From assembly GCF_002863225.1 (NCBI RefSeq), contig NZ_PKEK01000066.1:1-64000 (forward strand): DNA of 64,000 nt. Direction: 5' to 3'. Made by a program: the position numbers and the translations under genes. The notes under the pieces were generated by a model. The model was not told the DNA's origin. It did no database searches and saw nothing but the letters and a program-made list of their open reading frames with translations. Position 1 is the first letter of the stretch. Each line of letters opens with the position of its first letter. The stretch comes from Mycobacterium sp. GTDB taxonomy: Bacteria > Actinomycetota > Actinomycetes > Mycobacteriales > Mycobacteriaceae. Positions 51,555-60,225 of this stretch are shown here, piece by piece.

Positions 51555-52990
51555 CTCACAACCCTGGGCTCGGCCGCGCCTGATGCGAGATCGAGGACTT
51601 CGGCGAAGCCGCCTGTCAGGCACTCAGCAAAAAGGTCCGGATCTGTGATTGCGGCCGCGTCCAGGTTGGCGCCGATACAACAGACGCCGTTGTATGTGTG
51701 CAGGCTGATCATCGCTGCGCACCCGGGCAGGGGTGCGAAGGGGTAAATCCGCTCGATCCGGGCACCCGCCAGAAACATGTCTTCCTGTACTCCGGGGACG
51801 TTGCTGGCTTGCAGATCGGTTCCCGCAGTCGTCGCGGCTGCTACTCGGACAAGTATCGGCCCGGGCATCCGCGCCAACACCGGGACAAGCAGTCCGCCAC
51901 TTTCCAGGGCCGGCTCGTCGCGTGCCTCGCGCATCAACTGGCCGATCGATGTGATCCTGCTAGCCGGATCGGTCATGCCTACCGGACACGCCAAACGCGC
52001 GGGCGCGAAGTGGTTTCCGCCTGCGCCGTCGGAGTCGCGGCGAATCGACACCGGCACCGACACCGGCATCGTGGTGTCGCTGGACAAGGGCTCACCCGAG
52101 CGGTCGTGGTAGAGCCGGAAAGCACCGACGAGGGCGGCCAGGAACGCGTCGTTGAGCGATCCGCCCACGACCTTTGCCGAAGCGCGAAGATCGGCGAAGC
52201 TCACGTCGAGTGCCACAAAGCGCCACGACGTTCCTCGCGCAGCAATCAGCGGCAGCCCCGGCGCTGCCGGTGGCGACAGCACCCTTCGCGCCGAGTTTGC
52301 ATAGCGAACACTGTCGCGCACCAGAGCTGCAGGTGCGCGAAGGCCCCGCAGCACACCGTCGCGGCCGGCGCGGATCGCGGCGGGCACTGCGCCCAGGTCG
52401 CGGCGGAGCTGTCGAACTAGGTATTCGCCGCGGTCGACGCTGCGATCCGGGGTGGGCGCGGGTTGCGGTTTGGAGGGATTGTGCGCCCGCTGACGGGAAT
52501 GAATATGTGAGAGCAACTGCGTGAGCCCGAGACCATCGGTCAGGGCGTGGTGCAACTTGAGCAGATAGGCGGCCTTGCCATCAGGTAGGCCCTCGACGAG
52601 TACGGCTTCCCACGGCGGACGGGCACGGTCGAACGGTGTCATCGCCTGGTGTTCGGCCAAGGTCAACAGCTCCGACCAACCGCCATCTCCGGCCAGGCGT
52701 ACTCGGCGGAGATGGTAGTGAAGGTCTAGTTGCGCGTCTTTCGACCAGACTGGCGTACCGACGAGGCCGAGCGGTTCGGACACCCGCTCTCCGAACCGCG
52801 GCACGACGCGACTCGCCCATTCGTGCGCGGCTAACAGGCGATCCCAGTCGGGCGCCACGTCCAGCACCTCGACGGCCATGACCGTCGAGCGCATCATCGG
52901 GTCGATGTCTGCGCGCCACATCAGCGTCTCGAGCGGATTCAGCTGATCAGTGGTACCCCACTGGAGCTCTCCGTCATTGGTGGCATTCAT
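51551..52990 (-). CDS. Wax ester synthase / diacylglycerol acyltransferase (WES/DGAT) family
   Basis: A 479-residue acyltransferase. The catalytic HHxxxDG motif is KLHHALTDGLGLTQLL, with His147, His148 and Asp152. An N-terminal TTDQLNPLETLMWRADIDP opens the chloramphenicol-acetyltransferase-like fold and the family's second half contains PVPVSIRRD and ASNVPGVQEDMFLAG (NVPG is common in the family). It would esterify an acyl-CoA to an alcohol or diacylglycerol. Start at 52990 lies 13 bp after the reductase stop; the 53062 frame would overlap that gene. Confidence 0.85.
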   Translation of the reverse strand: MNATNDGELQWGTTDQLNPLETLMWRADIDPMMRSTVMAVEVLDVAPDWDRLLAAHEWASRVVPRFGERVSEPLGLVGTPVWSKDAQLDLHYHLRRVRLAGDGGWSELLTLAEHQAMTPFDRARPPWEAVLVEGLPDGKAAYLLKLHHALTDGLGLTQLLSHIHSRQRAHNPSKPQPAPTPDRSVDRGEYLVRQLRRDLGAVPAAIRAGRDGVLRGLRAPAALVRDSVRYANSARRVLSPPAAPGLPLIAARGTSWRFVALDVSFADLRASAKVVGGSLNDAFLAALVGAFRLYHDRSGEPLSSDTTMPVSVPVSIRRDSDGAGGNHFAPARLACPVGMTDPASRITSIGQLMREARDEPALESGGLLVPVLARMPGPILVRVAAATTAGTDLQASNVPGVQEDMFLAGARIERIYPFAPLPGCAAMISLHTYNGVCCIGANLDAAAITDPDLFAECLTGGFAEVLDLASGAAEPRVVR

Positions 52991-53003
52991 GTCAGGGGTG
53001 GCC

Positions 53004-54254
53004 TCAATGGCGTTCCGCAGACTTGGCGAGACGAACAGCCTTGCGCTTCTCGGCCAAGTCAAGGCCCTCTTGCCACGATGCGCCCTGCGTGATCAGGCGC
53101 CGGTACTTCATGATCTCGGCCTGTCCGTTGACGGTTAGCGCCCCGATCAACCGGTCAGCATCCCGGTATAGAGCCACCCAGCGCTCATCGGTGTCGACGT
53201 CACCGTCGACGAGAAGAACCTCTGGGGCGTCGGGGCTGCCGACGAATTGGATTCTCGAGCCGTACCAGTCCGACCAGAAGTACGGCACGGTTGCATAGGG
53301 TTTCGCGTTCGCGGGATCAAGCGCGTTTCGTGCCGCGGCCGCGCCTTGTTCGGCGGCGGCCGTCCAATTCTCCATGCGTTGGCGGACCCCGAAGACCGGA
53401 TTGGCCCAGTTGGCGACATCGCCGGCCGCGTAGACGCCCGGCGCGCCTGTCCACAGCTTGTCGTCGCACTCGATGCCATTGTGGAGGGTCAAGCTCGAAT
53501 CCTCGAGCCAGCCAACCGAGGGTGTCACCCCGATGCCGACGATAACGAGGTCGGCCTCCAGGATCGTCCCGTTGTCCAGCACAACGCGCTCGACGCCGAC
53601 CTCTCCCTCAATAGTCTTGACCCCGGTGCCGCAAAGCAACGTCGTGCCGTTTCGTTCATGCAGTGATGCGATGGCAGAACCCATTTGGGAGCCGGTCGCG
53701 CGTACTAATGGGGTTGGCAGCGCCTCCACCACGGTGACGTCCACGCCGTGCTTCTTAGCGCTCGACGCAATTTCTGACCCGATAAAGCCCGCGCCGATTA
53801 CCACCGTCCGCGCGCCAGCCTGCAACGCCGTGCGGATGGCGATGGAGTCATCGAGTGTGCGTAGTCCGTGGACTCCGGCCAAATTCTCCGTACCGGGTAG
53901 CGTTCGCAGCGTCGACCCTGTGGCAATCACCAACGCGTCGTAGGGAATTCGGCGGTCGCCGATGAGCACATCCCTGCGATCGGTGTCGAGTCCGGTGGCG
54001 GCTTCACCCAGTACCAGCTCGATCCGGAGATCCTCGTTGAGGAACTTCTCGTCGCGCAGGAAAGGAGCCTCAGGATCAGCTCCGGTCGCGGTGGGTTCGA
54101 GGAATTCTTTGGACAGCGGGGGGCGGTCGTAAGGCAGATGCGGCTCGGCGCCAATCAAGGTCACGGTGCCTTCGAAACCCGCCTTGCGCGCTGCCTCGAC
54201 GGCCCTTAGGCCGGCCAGCGACGCGCCGACGACCACGAAGCGTTCGACCGTCAT
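53004..54254 (-). CDS. FAD-dependent ferredoxin reductase (putidaredoxin/rhodocoxin-reductase type)
   Basis: A 416-residue flavoprotein: VVVGASLAGLRAVEAARKAG (FAD), PYDRPPLSKEFL (the PPLSK motif of oxygenase-coupled reductases), ALVIATGSTLRTLPG, VVIGAGFIGSEIASSAKKHG (NADH) and VYAAGDVANW. It fits NADH-dependent reductases that feed P450 or Rieske systems through a small ferredoxin. The ferredoxin gene lies 25 bp upstream. Start at 54254 (MTVERF); the longer frame from 54359 overlaps that ferredoxin gene. Confidence 0.88.
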   Translation of the reverse strand: MTVERFVVVGASLAGLRAVEAARKAGFEGTVTLIGAEPHLPYDRPPLSKEFLEPTATGADPEAPFLRDEKFLNEDLRIELVLGEAATGLDTDRRDVLIGDRRIPYDALVIATGSTLRTLPGTENLAGVHGLRTLDDSIAIRTALQAGARTVVIGAGFIGSEIASSAKKHGVDVTVVEALPTPLVRATGSQMGSAIASLHERNGTTLLCGTGVKTIEGEVGVERVVLDNGTILEADLVIVGIGVTPSVGWLEDSSLTLHNGIECDDKLWTGAPGVYAAGDVANWANPVFGVRQRMENWTAAAEQGAAAARNALDPANAKPYATVPYFWSDWYGSRIQFVGSPDAPEVLLVDGDVDTDERWVALYRDADRLIGALTVNGQAEIMKYRRLITQGASWQEGLDLAEKRKAVRLAKSAERH

Positions 54255-54279
54255 GGATGCCTTCCGTGAATCTTGCTCG

Positions 54280-54471
54280 CTATCGCTCGATGCGCAGCGC
54301 TTCGGTGGGGCAACCGGAGACGGCCTCCTCGACAGACTGAAGGTCGTCCTCGCTGACATCCTCGTTGAGAAGTTCGAGGTCGCCGTCGTCGTTCACCTCG
54401 AAATGTTCGGGAGCCACGGACTCGCAGATGCCCAGTCCGGTGCACTTGGTGTAATCGACGACAATTTTCAT
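54280..54471 (-). CDS. 3Fe-4S ferredoxin (P450 partner type)
   Basis: A 63-residue acidic ferredoxin. Ligands are Cys10, Cys16 and Cys54 (CTGLGIC and GCP), with Leu13 in place of the fourth Cys, hence a 3Fe-4S cluster like those that reduce actinobacterial P450s. Acidic residues (DDGDLELLNEDVSEDD) form the partner-docking face. GAGGAGG lies before the ATG at 54471. First gene of the operon ferredoxin, reductase, WES/DGAT, hydrolase, and preceded by a long perfect palindrome. Likely donor to the three P450s in the window (inference). Confidence 0.88.
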   Translation of the reverse strand: MKIVVDYTKCTGLGICESVAPEHFEVNDDGDLELLNEDVSEDDLQSVEEAVSGCPTEALRIER

Positions 54472-54548
54472 CGTGTATGCCTCCTCGAAATAGCCTGAGC
54501 CGAGGGATCTACACGTCCGACGGTGCGTAGACGTCACCTACGGCTTCA

Positions 54549-54576
54549 CTATAATCTAATCAATATTAGATTATAG
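54549..54576. promoter_or_regulatory. Perfect 12-bp inverted repeat before the ferredoxin operon
   Basis: CTATAATCTAAT (54549-54560) and ATTAGATTATAG (54565-54576) are exact inverted repeats around the 4-bp spacer CAAT. They contain TAATCTA and TAGATTA, the same half-sites as the TTAATCTAGATTAA palindromes but set 8 bp apart instead of overlapping. It lies about 78 bp upstream of the ferredoxin start. Either a two-dimer operator of the same regulator or a separate one. Confidence 0.55.
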
Positions 54577-55391
54577 TACATCTTATTTGTCAACGCGCGG
54601 CGTAGCGCCTGCCAAGCGCCGCACGTTCAACGACCTGCACGTAGTAACGGAGATTCGGTCCGATCGTTGCACTTGTTGCGGGCGGACAAAGAGATCGGCC
54701 CAACTCTCGGCGGTCTGGACGTCGGATCCCGAAAACCTCGGCGCTCTCCTTCTGGCACCCCCGCAGGATGCTGTCCGTGGGTCGTGATGGTCGCCCTGAC
54801 ACGAGTTGCAAGAAAGCCCGGCGTGGTGGAGGGACCGGTTCAGTGGCGACTGATCACAGCAGTTTGAGCGGAAACGAGAGGCGCGTGGCCTGGTCAACAT
54901 CAGCAGTGCAAATCACACAGTTGACCTAACGTGTCTCAGCTCATAATATTGTGCGGTCGCAGCGGCTGGACAACATGTCTTTCCGCGCGTCGCGTCTGAG
55001 TCGGGTCCTGAGCGCGTTCACCACGACGCGAGCAGCACGAGGACCGAGTGCAGGCTGGGTAGGAAGTCCGTCATCGATGGGGAATCAGGATGATCGAGCA
55101 GATGTTCACAGCGCGCGCCAGCGAGAGGGCACGTGGAATCTGCCGTGCCGAAAATTTTTTTACCACCTCAATTTATTCTAAATTAGAACCGAAATTAGCA
55201 GTGTATTGGGAAGTCCTGCGCGGTCAGGGCCAGGTAGCGGTACCCGTGCGCACTACTCGCTCCGGAGGCGAAGCCGAAGTAAGGTGCGCGTTGTTGTCCT
55301 GCATCCAGCCCGACACCAGCGGGAGTTTCGCCGGGGTCATACGCCATCGCTTTTCACGCACGCCGCGACGAGTCACCCTGGCGGTCGCCGG
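54577..55391. other. Gap between the ferredoxin operon and the mce operon
   Basis: About 800 bp with no convincing gene. Short frames lack family signatures. Near its right end the AT-rich odd palindrome TTCTAAATTAGAA (55176-55188) may serve the mce promoter. The gap separates divergent transcription units (ferredoxin minus, mce plus). Confidence 0.4.
55176..55188. promoter_or_regulatory. Perfect palindrome TTCTAAATTAGAA upstream of the mce operon
   Basis: TTCTAA-A-TTAGAA is a perfect 13-bp odd palindrome about 200 bp before the first YrbE start, in an AT-rich island. It differs from the TTAATCTAGATTAA sites but shares the TCTAA/TTAGA arms. It might be a site for an mce regulator. Confidence 0.35.
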
Positions 55392-56285
55392 ATGGTAGAA
55401 GTCGCGAGCCGGCCCACAGTGTCCGGACGGTGTGGCGCTTATAAGCAACCGCGCAAGCCATCTGGGGTACTGAGAACGGTAGGACGGAGGGCATCGAAGC
55501 TCGGCAAAGTCCCGGTCGCCGCCGCGGAGACCACCGGTCGCGGTGTCGGTCTAGCCGTCAACGTTGTTCGATATGCCGTCACCGACAGCTTCACCCTTCG
55601 CCTGCCGGTCGGGGAGTTCCTTTGGCAGGCCTGGGCACTGTTCAAGGTGACCGCGACGCCGGCAATTCTTATGGCAATACCGATCGGTGGGATCGTCACG
55701 GTAGTGGTGTCAGGTTTGGTGGCCCAGGTGGGCGCCACAGCACTACTCGGTGCGGCGAGCGGGGTAGGCGTGCTTCGGCAGGGCGCGCCCGTCACCGCTG
55801 GGTTGCTGATGGGCGGCGCGGCCGCCTCAGCCATAGCGTCGGACTTTGGGGCGCGTGCCATACGTGAAGAACTCGACGCTATGCGGGTGCTCGGCGTCGA
55901 CCCGGTGCGGCGTCTAGTGGTGCCTCGGTTCCTAGCGCTACTGGTGATCGCCCCCATCCTCACGTTGATCATCATCGTTTCAGGCACAGCCTCCGCATAT
56001 CTTCTCTCTGTCCTAGTCAGTGGTGTGGCACCAGGAAGCTTTTGGAATTCCTTCGGGACGTTCGCCAAGATGACCGACGTTTACTTCGCTATCGGAAAAG
56101 GCCTCGTCTTTGCTGCAATCGTGGCGGTCATCTCGTCCATGCGAGGGATGGAAGCAAAGGGCGGTCCGCGCGGCGTTGCCGATGCCGTGAATGCGGCTGT
56201 CGTGATCAATGTCGTACTCATCCTCTTCGCGAACCTCATCATCACGCAGATATCAACGATGTTCTTCCCGACGGCGGTCGCGTGA
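55392..56285 (+). CDS. yrbEA: YrbE-type mce permease, first subunit
   Basis: A 297-residue MlaE/YrbE permease. Hydrophobic segments include FKVTATPAILMAIPIGGIV, GAPVTAGLLMGGAAASAIAS (conserved permease loop), FLALLVIAPILTLIIIVSG, AYLLSVLVSGV and AVVINVVLILFANLIITQIS. The loop EELDAMRVLGVDPVRRLVVP is the ATPase-coupling EExxAxxxxGxxP motif. It would pair with YrbEB and an ATPase (MceG, not in the window). Start uncertain: ATG 55392 has only a weak ribosome site, and the GTG at 55419 is also possible. Confidence 0.85.
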   Translation: MVEVASRPTVSGRCGAYKQPRKPSGVLRTVGRRASKLGKVPVAAAETTGRGVGLAVNVVRYAVTDSFTLRLPVGEFLWQAWALFKVTATPAILMAIPIGGIVTVVVSGLVAQVGATALLGAASGVGVLRQGAPVTAGLLMGGAAASAIASDFGARAIREELDAMRVLGVDPVRRLVVPRFLALLVIAPILTLIIIVSGTASAYLLSVLVSGVAPGSFWNSFGTFAKMTDVYFAIGKGLVFAAIVAVISSMRGMEAKGGPRGVADAVNAAVVINVVLILFANLIITQISTMFFPTAVA

Positions 56286-57133
56286 TGGCTGCACCTACGG
56301 CCTATGGGCGCGTACGTACGGTCGCCCTGACGACAACCCTGAAGCCGTTGCGTGGATTCGGGCAGTGGGCCTTGTTCATCGGTCAGGTGTTGCTCTACTT
56401 ACCGCTGACAGTCCGCAAATACAGCCGACAGACGCTGGCGGCCACGATCAACATGGCGTGGGGTCGCGGGTCCCTGATCGTCGACGGCGGCACGATCAGC
56501 GTCCTGCTTCTCCTCGGTATTGCGACTGGGGCCTCGTTGGGCATCGAGGCACTTGCGGTCTTGAACATCCTGGGCTTTGGCTCGCTGGCGGGCATCATTG
56601 GCGGCATCGGTGCCGTTCGCATTCTTGGACCCATCGTTGCGGGGATTGCTTTCATGTCTCAGGCGGGTACGCGAATGACGGCCGAGATCGGGGCCATGCG
56701 AATCTCGGAGGAGATCGACGCCGTGGAGGCAATCGGTCTGCGGCCAATCCCATTCGTCGTAGGCACGCGGTTGATCGGCGCGCTGACATGCGTGGTACCC
56801 GGCTACCTCCTGACCCTAATGGGGGTCTTCATCACGATCGACTTGGTGGTCGTCCTCTTCAGCGGGGAACACGGAGGTACCTACACCCACTACTTCGTCA
56901 TGTTCCTGACCCCGATCGACCTCGTTTACTCGACGATCAAGTTGAGCACCTATTGCGTGGCGGTGACGTTAATCCATTGCTACTACGGGTACTTCGCCTC
57001 GGGGGGCCCGGTCGGTGTCGGCATGGCTTCGGGCCGCGCCGTGCGCGCGAGCCTCGTCACCATCGTCGTCTTGGATTTCACGACCACCGTGTTGCTCTGG
57101 GGTCTCCAGCCCGAATTCATCTTTAAGGGATAG
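56285..57133 (+). CDS. yrbEB: YrbE-type mce permease, second subunit
   Basis: A 282-residue MlaE/YrbE permease overlapping the first by one base (TGATG). Hydrophobic segments include ISVLLLLGIATGASLGIEAL, LNILGFGSLAGIIGGIGAV, PIVAGIAFMSQAGTRMTAE (conserved loop), IDLVVVLFSG and LVTIVVLDFTTTVLLWGL. The EEIDAVEAIGLRPIPFVVGT coupling motif is intact. Together with the first subunit it forms the channel of the Mce transporter in the inner membrane. GTG at 56282 is an alternative start. Confidence 0.85.
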   Translation: MAAPTAYGRVRTVALTTTLKPLRGFGQWALFIGQVLLYLPLTVRKYSRQTLAATINMAWGRGSLIVDGGTISVLLLLGIATGASLGIEALAVLNILGFGSLAGIIGGIGAVRILGPIVAGIAFMSQAGTRMTAEIGAMRISEEIDAVEAIGLRPIPFVVGTRLIGALTCVVPGYLLTLMGVFITIDLVVVLFSGEHGGTYTHYFVMFLTPIDLVYSTIKLSTYCVAVTLIHCYYGYFASGGPVGVGMASGRAVRASLVTIVVLDFTTTVLLWGLQPEFIFKG

Positions 57134-57143
57134 TGGGCATTTC

Positions 57144-58256
57144 ATGTTAAGAGGATCCTCGAAACGCCAGGAGCAGGTGTTGCTCGCCATCGGCAGTGCC
57201 GTGGTGCTTTGCATAGTCTTGGTCATCACCGCGTTCGTCGTCGACCCATTCGGCGGCCGAGCCAAAGGGCTTTACTCCGTTGCCATTACGACCCCATACG
57301 TTGGACAGGGCGTGCACGCGGGGACGGCGGTCGTTTTGCACGGCGTCAAGGTGGGCGAAGTCACCAACATCACCAACACGGCCGGCGGCGGCGTACGACT
57401 GAACGCGGACCTGCAGACTCAGCCCACCCAGGGCCTCACTAACACCATGAACATCGATTTTCGGCCGATCAACTACTTCGGCGTTCCCGGCATCAACTTG
57501 ATCCCGAATTCCGGCGGCCAAGCACTCCGCGACGGAAGCAGGATCACCCTTAAGCCGGCGGGCAACTTCACCCTCTCGGAACTGCTCAATCAACTGGGAA
57601 ACGTGTCGCAAGCTTCATTGACTCCGCAACTGATCAGCGTTATCGATCGCGTAACCCGCTACACAGACGGACTCAACCCGCTGTTCGAAACCGCAGTTAC
57701 GGTATCGAGAGCGGTCCAAGCCGTGCAAACGGACCCCACGGAAGAACTTGTGACCAAACTGTCGTCGGCAATTGCAGCGGTTCCGCCCCTCGCCAATGAG
57801 GGCATCATTACCGGCAGGCGAATCATCGACTACAGCTACTACCCCGGCCAAGTCCTCGAACCTGCGGCGTCCGCCGGAGAGCCGATTGTATTTCCATTCC
57901 TGCAGAATGCGAAGGTCCCAGGTTTGGGCGATTTTTCAGACAAGTTCTTCAAAGAGCACTTCCTAGCCAGCTTGGACGCAGTTCAGCAGGGCCTCTTCGC
58001 CGTCGTGGGCAAACTCGTTGGTAGTCATGTCGATGACTTAGTTCCCCTGATTTCTGGGATCAAGGCGATCACGGACACGGGGCCCGTGTTGTTACGCCCC
58101 CGGGATGTGGCCGAGAAGCTCGCACAATTGCGTTCTCGATTCGAGAAGCTTTATGCCGGCAATGGCAAGCAGCACGCGATTTCGGTGCGGATTCTGTTGG
58201 ACAGCCTGCCCGGAGTCGCAGCACCGGTGGGGATCATCACGGAGAGCAAGCCATGA
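57144..58256 (+). CDS. mceA: Mce-family protein, position A
   Basis: A 370-residue MlaD/Mce protein. N-terminal anchor LLAIGSAVVLCIVLVITAFV is followed by the MlaD core (TTPYVGQGVHAGTAVVLHGV, KVGEVTNI) and IDFRPINYFGVPGINLIPNS, a beta-barrel segment typical of MceA. The C-terminal half has helical segments (LLNQLGNVSQASLTPQLIS, DSLPGVAAP). It begins 11 bp after YrbEB and overlaps the next gene by ATGA. It would form part of the hexameric tube through the periplasm. Start chosen at 57144 (MLRGSSKRQ). Confidence 0.85.
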   Translation: MLRGSSKRQEQVLLAIGSAVVLCIVLVITAFVVDPFGGRAKGLYSVAITTPYVGQGVHAGTAVVLHGVKVGEVTNITNTAGGGVRLNADLQTQPTQGLTNTMNIDFRPINYFGVPGINLIPNSGGQALRDGSRITLKPAGNFTLSELLNQLGNVSQASLTPQLISVIDRVTRYTDGLNPLFETAVTVSRAVQAVQTDPTEELVTKLSSAIAAVPPLANEGIITGRRIIDYSYYPGQVLEPAASAGEPIVFPFLQNAKVPGLGDFSDKFFKEHFLASLDAVQQGLFAVVGKLVGSHVDDLVPLISGIKAITDTGPVLLRPRDVAEKLAQLRSRFEKLYAGNGKQHAISVRILLDSLPGVAAPVGIITESKP

Positions 58257-59257
58257 GTCCCAAAGCCGCCGCGTGGCGGATCGGGGTGGCGATCGCCGTT
58301 TCGGTCGTGCTCTTTATCTTGCTGTCAAACACCCTCGTCAATCCCGTGGATGCTCACACGCGGACGTATACAGCCGAGTACACCGACGCCTCTGGGCTCC
58401 ATCCCGACGGTGATGTCCGTGTCCGTGGTGTTCGGGTGGGAAAGATCGAGTCCGTCGACCTCGCGCGAGTCAAAGGGCAAAACGTCGCGGAGGTCAAGTT
58501 CACCCTGGACAACAAGTATGGCGTCGTGGCGGTGACGAGACTCGCCATCAAATTCCAGGCTTTGACCGGTGTCCGCTACATGGACGTCACGAACCCCGCA
58601 GAGGGATATCGCGCCGCTGATCTTGTCAAGCAAATACCCACCTCGATGACGCAACCCTCGTTCGACGTGACCGCACTCTTCAACGGCCTCCAGCCGGTAC
58701 TCGCCATCTTGAGCCCAGAAGAGATAAACACGTTTACCGCCAACGCGGCATCATTCTTGACGGGTGACGGAAGCGGTTTGGCGCCGCTGTTGGCCAGCAT
58801 CCGCAGGCTCACCCAATTCGTCACGGATCGCCAACAGGTAGTGGCAACGTTAATGAGCAACCTATCCGGGCTTGCCGACTCCATCGGCGGCACGTCCCAG
58901 AAGTTCATTCACATCATCGACTTGGTCAACCAGCCTGTTGACGCCGCCAACTCGATCTTGGACGAATTCCGCAAGGACCTCCTCTACAGCAAGGACTTCT
59001 TTGACCCCGTTACACGCCTCCTGCACAACGCCGGATTCAGGAACGGCATCAATGTGGACGACGCGATGGACAGGGCTTTCAGCAATCTGGACAACTTCTT
59101 CGACGCATTCAAGTTGGTCCCCGTGATCAACGAAAACATTCCGCCCCCGGGCAACGATGGAACCGCCGTGGAGCCGTGTTCGCACGGCAACTTCCAACTG
59201 CCGGAGACGATGGACGTATTGCTGAACGGTCAACGGGTGGTGCTATGCAATCGTTGA
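58253..59257 (+). CDS. mceB: Mce-family protein, position B
   Basis: A 334-residue Mce protein. The anchor IGVAIAVSVVLFILLSNTLV precedes the MlaD core SGLHPDGDVRVRGVRVGKIE and the following VTRLAIKFQALTGVRYMDVT, PAEGYRAADLVKQIP. A helical C-terminal part contains LFNGLQPVLAILSPEEINTF and VDDAMDRAFSNLDNFF. ATGA overlap with mceA and a 13-bp overlap with mceC show translational coupling. Lipid-tube subunit by family. Confidence 0.85.
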   Translation: MSPKAAAWRIGVAIAVSVVLFILLSNTLVNPVDAHTRTYTAEYTDASGLHPDGDVRVRGVRVGKIESVDLARVKGQNVAEVKFTLDNKYGVVAVTRLAIKFQALTGVRYMDVTNPAEGYRAADLVKQIPTSMTQPSFDVTALFNGLQPVLAILSPEEINTFTANAASFLTGDGSGLAPLLASIRRLTQFVTDRQQVVATLMSNLSGLADSIGGTSQKFIHIIDLVNQPVDAANSILDEFRKDLLYSKDFFDPVTRLLHNAGFRNGINVDDAMDRAFSNLDNFFDAFKLVPVINENIPPPGNDGTAVEPCSHGNFQLPETMDVLLNGQRVVLCNR

Positions 59258-60225
59258 AATCCAACCGGGTGCTGCACAGTCCGCTGACCTGGGGCATCAC
59301 GGCGATCGCAGTTGCAGTCATCGTCGGGCTGGTGCTGACCTATATTTACAACAACCCCCCGGGCAAGGACCAGGTCGTGTCCTTCTACACCGACGACGCG
59401 GCGTCGATCCGTGCCGGCGACGAGGTGAGGATGGCCGGCATCAAAGTCGGCACGGTTACTGATCTCTCACTGGAGCCCAGTCATGTATTGGTGAAGACGC
59501 GCATCAACGACACCGCATTCGTCGGCGATCAGTCGCAAATAGACGTTCGGATGCTCACCGTCGTCGGCGGGTACTACGTCAATCTCGCCTCGATGGGCAA
59601 CGCCCCTTTGGGGAAGGAGACCATTCCCCTTTCACGCGTGACGATGCCGTACAGCCTCATCCGCACGCTTACCGACACCACCAAGATCACCCAAAACGTC
59701 AACACCAAGCCCATCAACGAGTCGCTGAATCAAGTTTCGCAAGGGCTGACGGGCACGAACATACAGGTGGTCGCGTCCACCATCGATGCCGGCAACGCGT
59801 TGATGTCAACGGTCGAAAGGCAGCGCGGCCAGGTGACAAAAATTCTCAACCTGTCGGATGAATACATCAGGTCGTTGTCGAACTATCGCGACAAATTCGC
59901 GCAACTCGTGAGGAAAGTCTCGATCTTGACCCAGACATTGGTCATCTACAACAGGGGCATCGCGCAAACACTGTTGGGCCTCGGCGACGTCCTCCAAGCT
60001 CTGAAACCGCTCGGAGACTTCTACGAAACCCATCGTCTCGAATTCATAGAGAGGGTGCGGGACTTTCTGGAGCGCGGTCGGATGTTCGTCGAGCGCAACG
60101 GCTTGACCATACGAGTCCTCAAACGGACACAGAATTTGTTTGACCGAATCCTCAACGCGGAGAACGCGGACCCAGGCCTTTTGGCGACGGACCTCTGCGT
60201 GCCAGTTCCAGGAAGCGCGTGCTGA
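59245..60225 (+). CDS. mceC: Mce-family protein, position C
   Basis: A 326-residue Mce protein. Anchor WGITAIAVAVIVGLVLTYIY, MlaD core AASIRAGDEVRMAGIKVGTV and VDVRMLTVVGGYYVNLASMG-like strand DVRMLTVVGGYYVNLASMGN. The C-terminal part is helical (NALMSTVERQRGQVTKIL, SLSNYRDKFAQLVRKVSI). It ends VPGSAC with a terminal Cys, unusual for the position. Start at 59245 lies within the end of mceB. Tube-forming subunit by family. Confidence 0.85.
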   Translation: MQSLKSNRVLHSPLTWGITAIAVAVIVGLVLTYIYNNPPGKDQVVSFYTDDAASIRAGDEVRMAGIKVGTVTDLSLEPSHVLVKTRINDTAFVGDQSQIDVRMLTVVGGYYVNLASMGNAPLGKETIPLSRVTMPYSLIRTLTDTTKITQNVNTKPINESLNQVSQGLTGTNIQVVASTIDAGNALMSTVERQRGQVTKILNLSDEYIRSLSNYRDKFAQLVRKVSILTQTLVIYNRGIAQTLLGLGDVLQALKPLGDFYETHRLEFIERVRDFLERGRMFVERNGLTIRVLKRTQNLFDRILNAENADPGLLATDLCVPVPGSAC

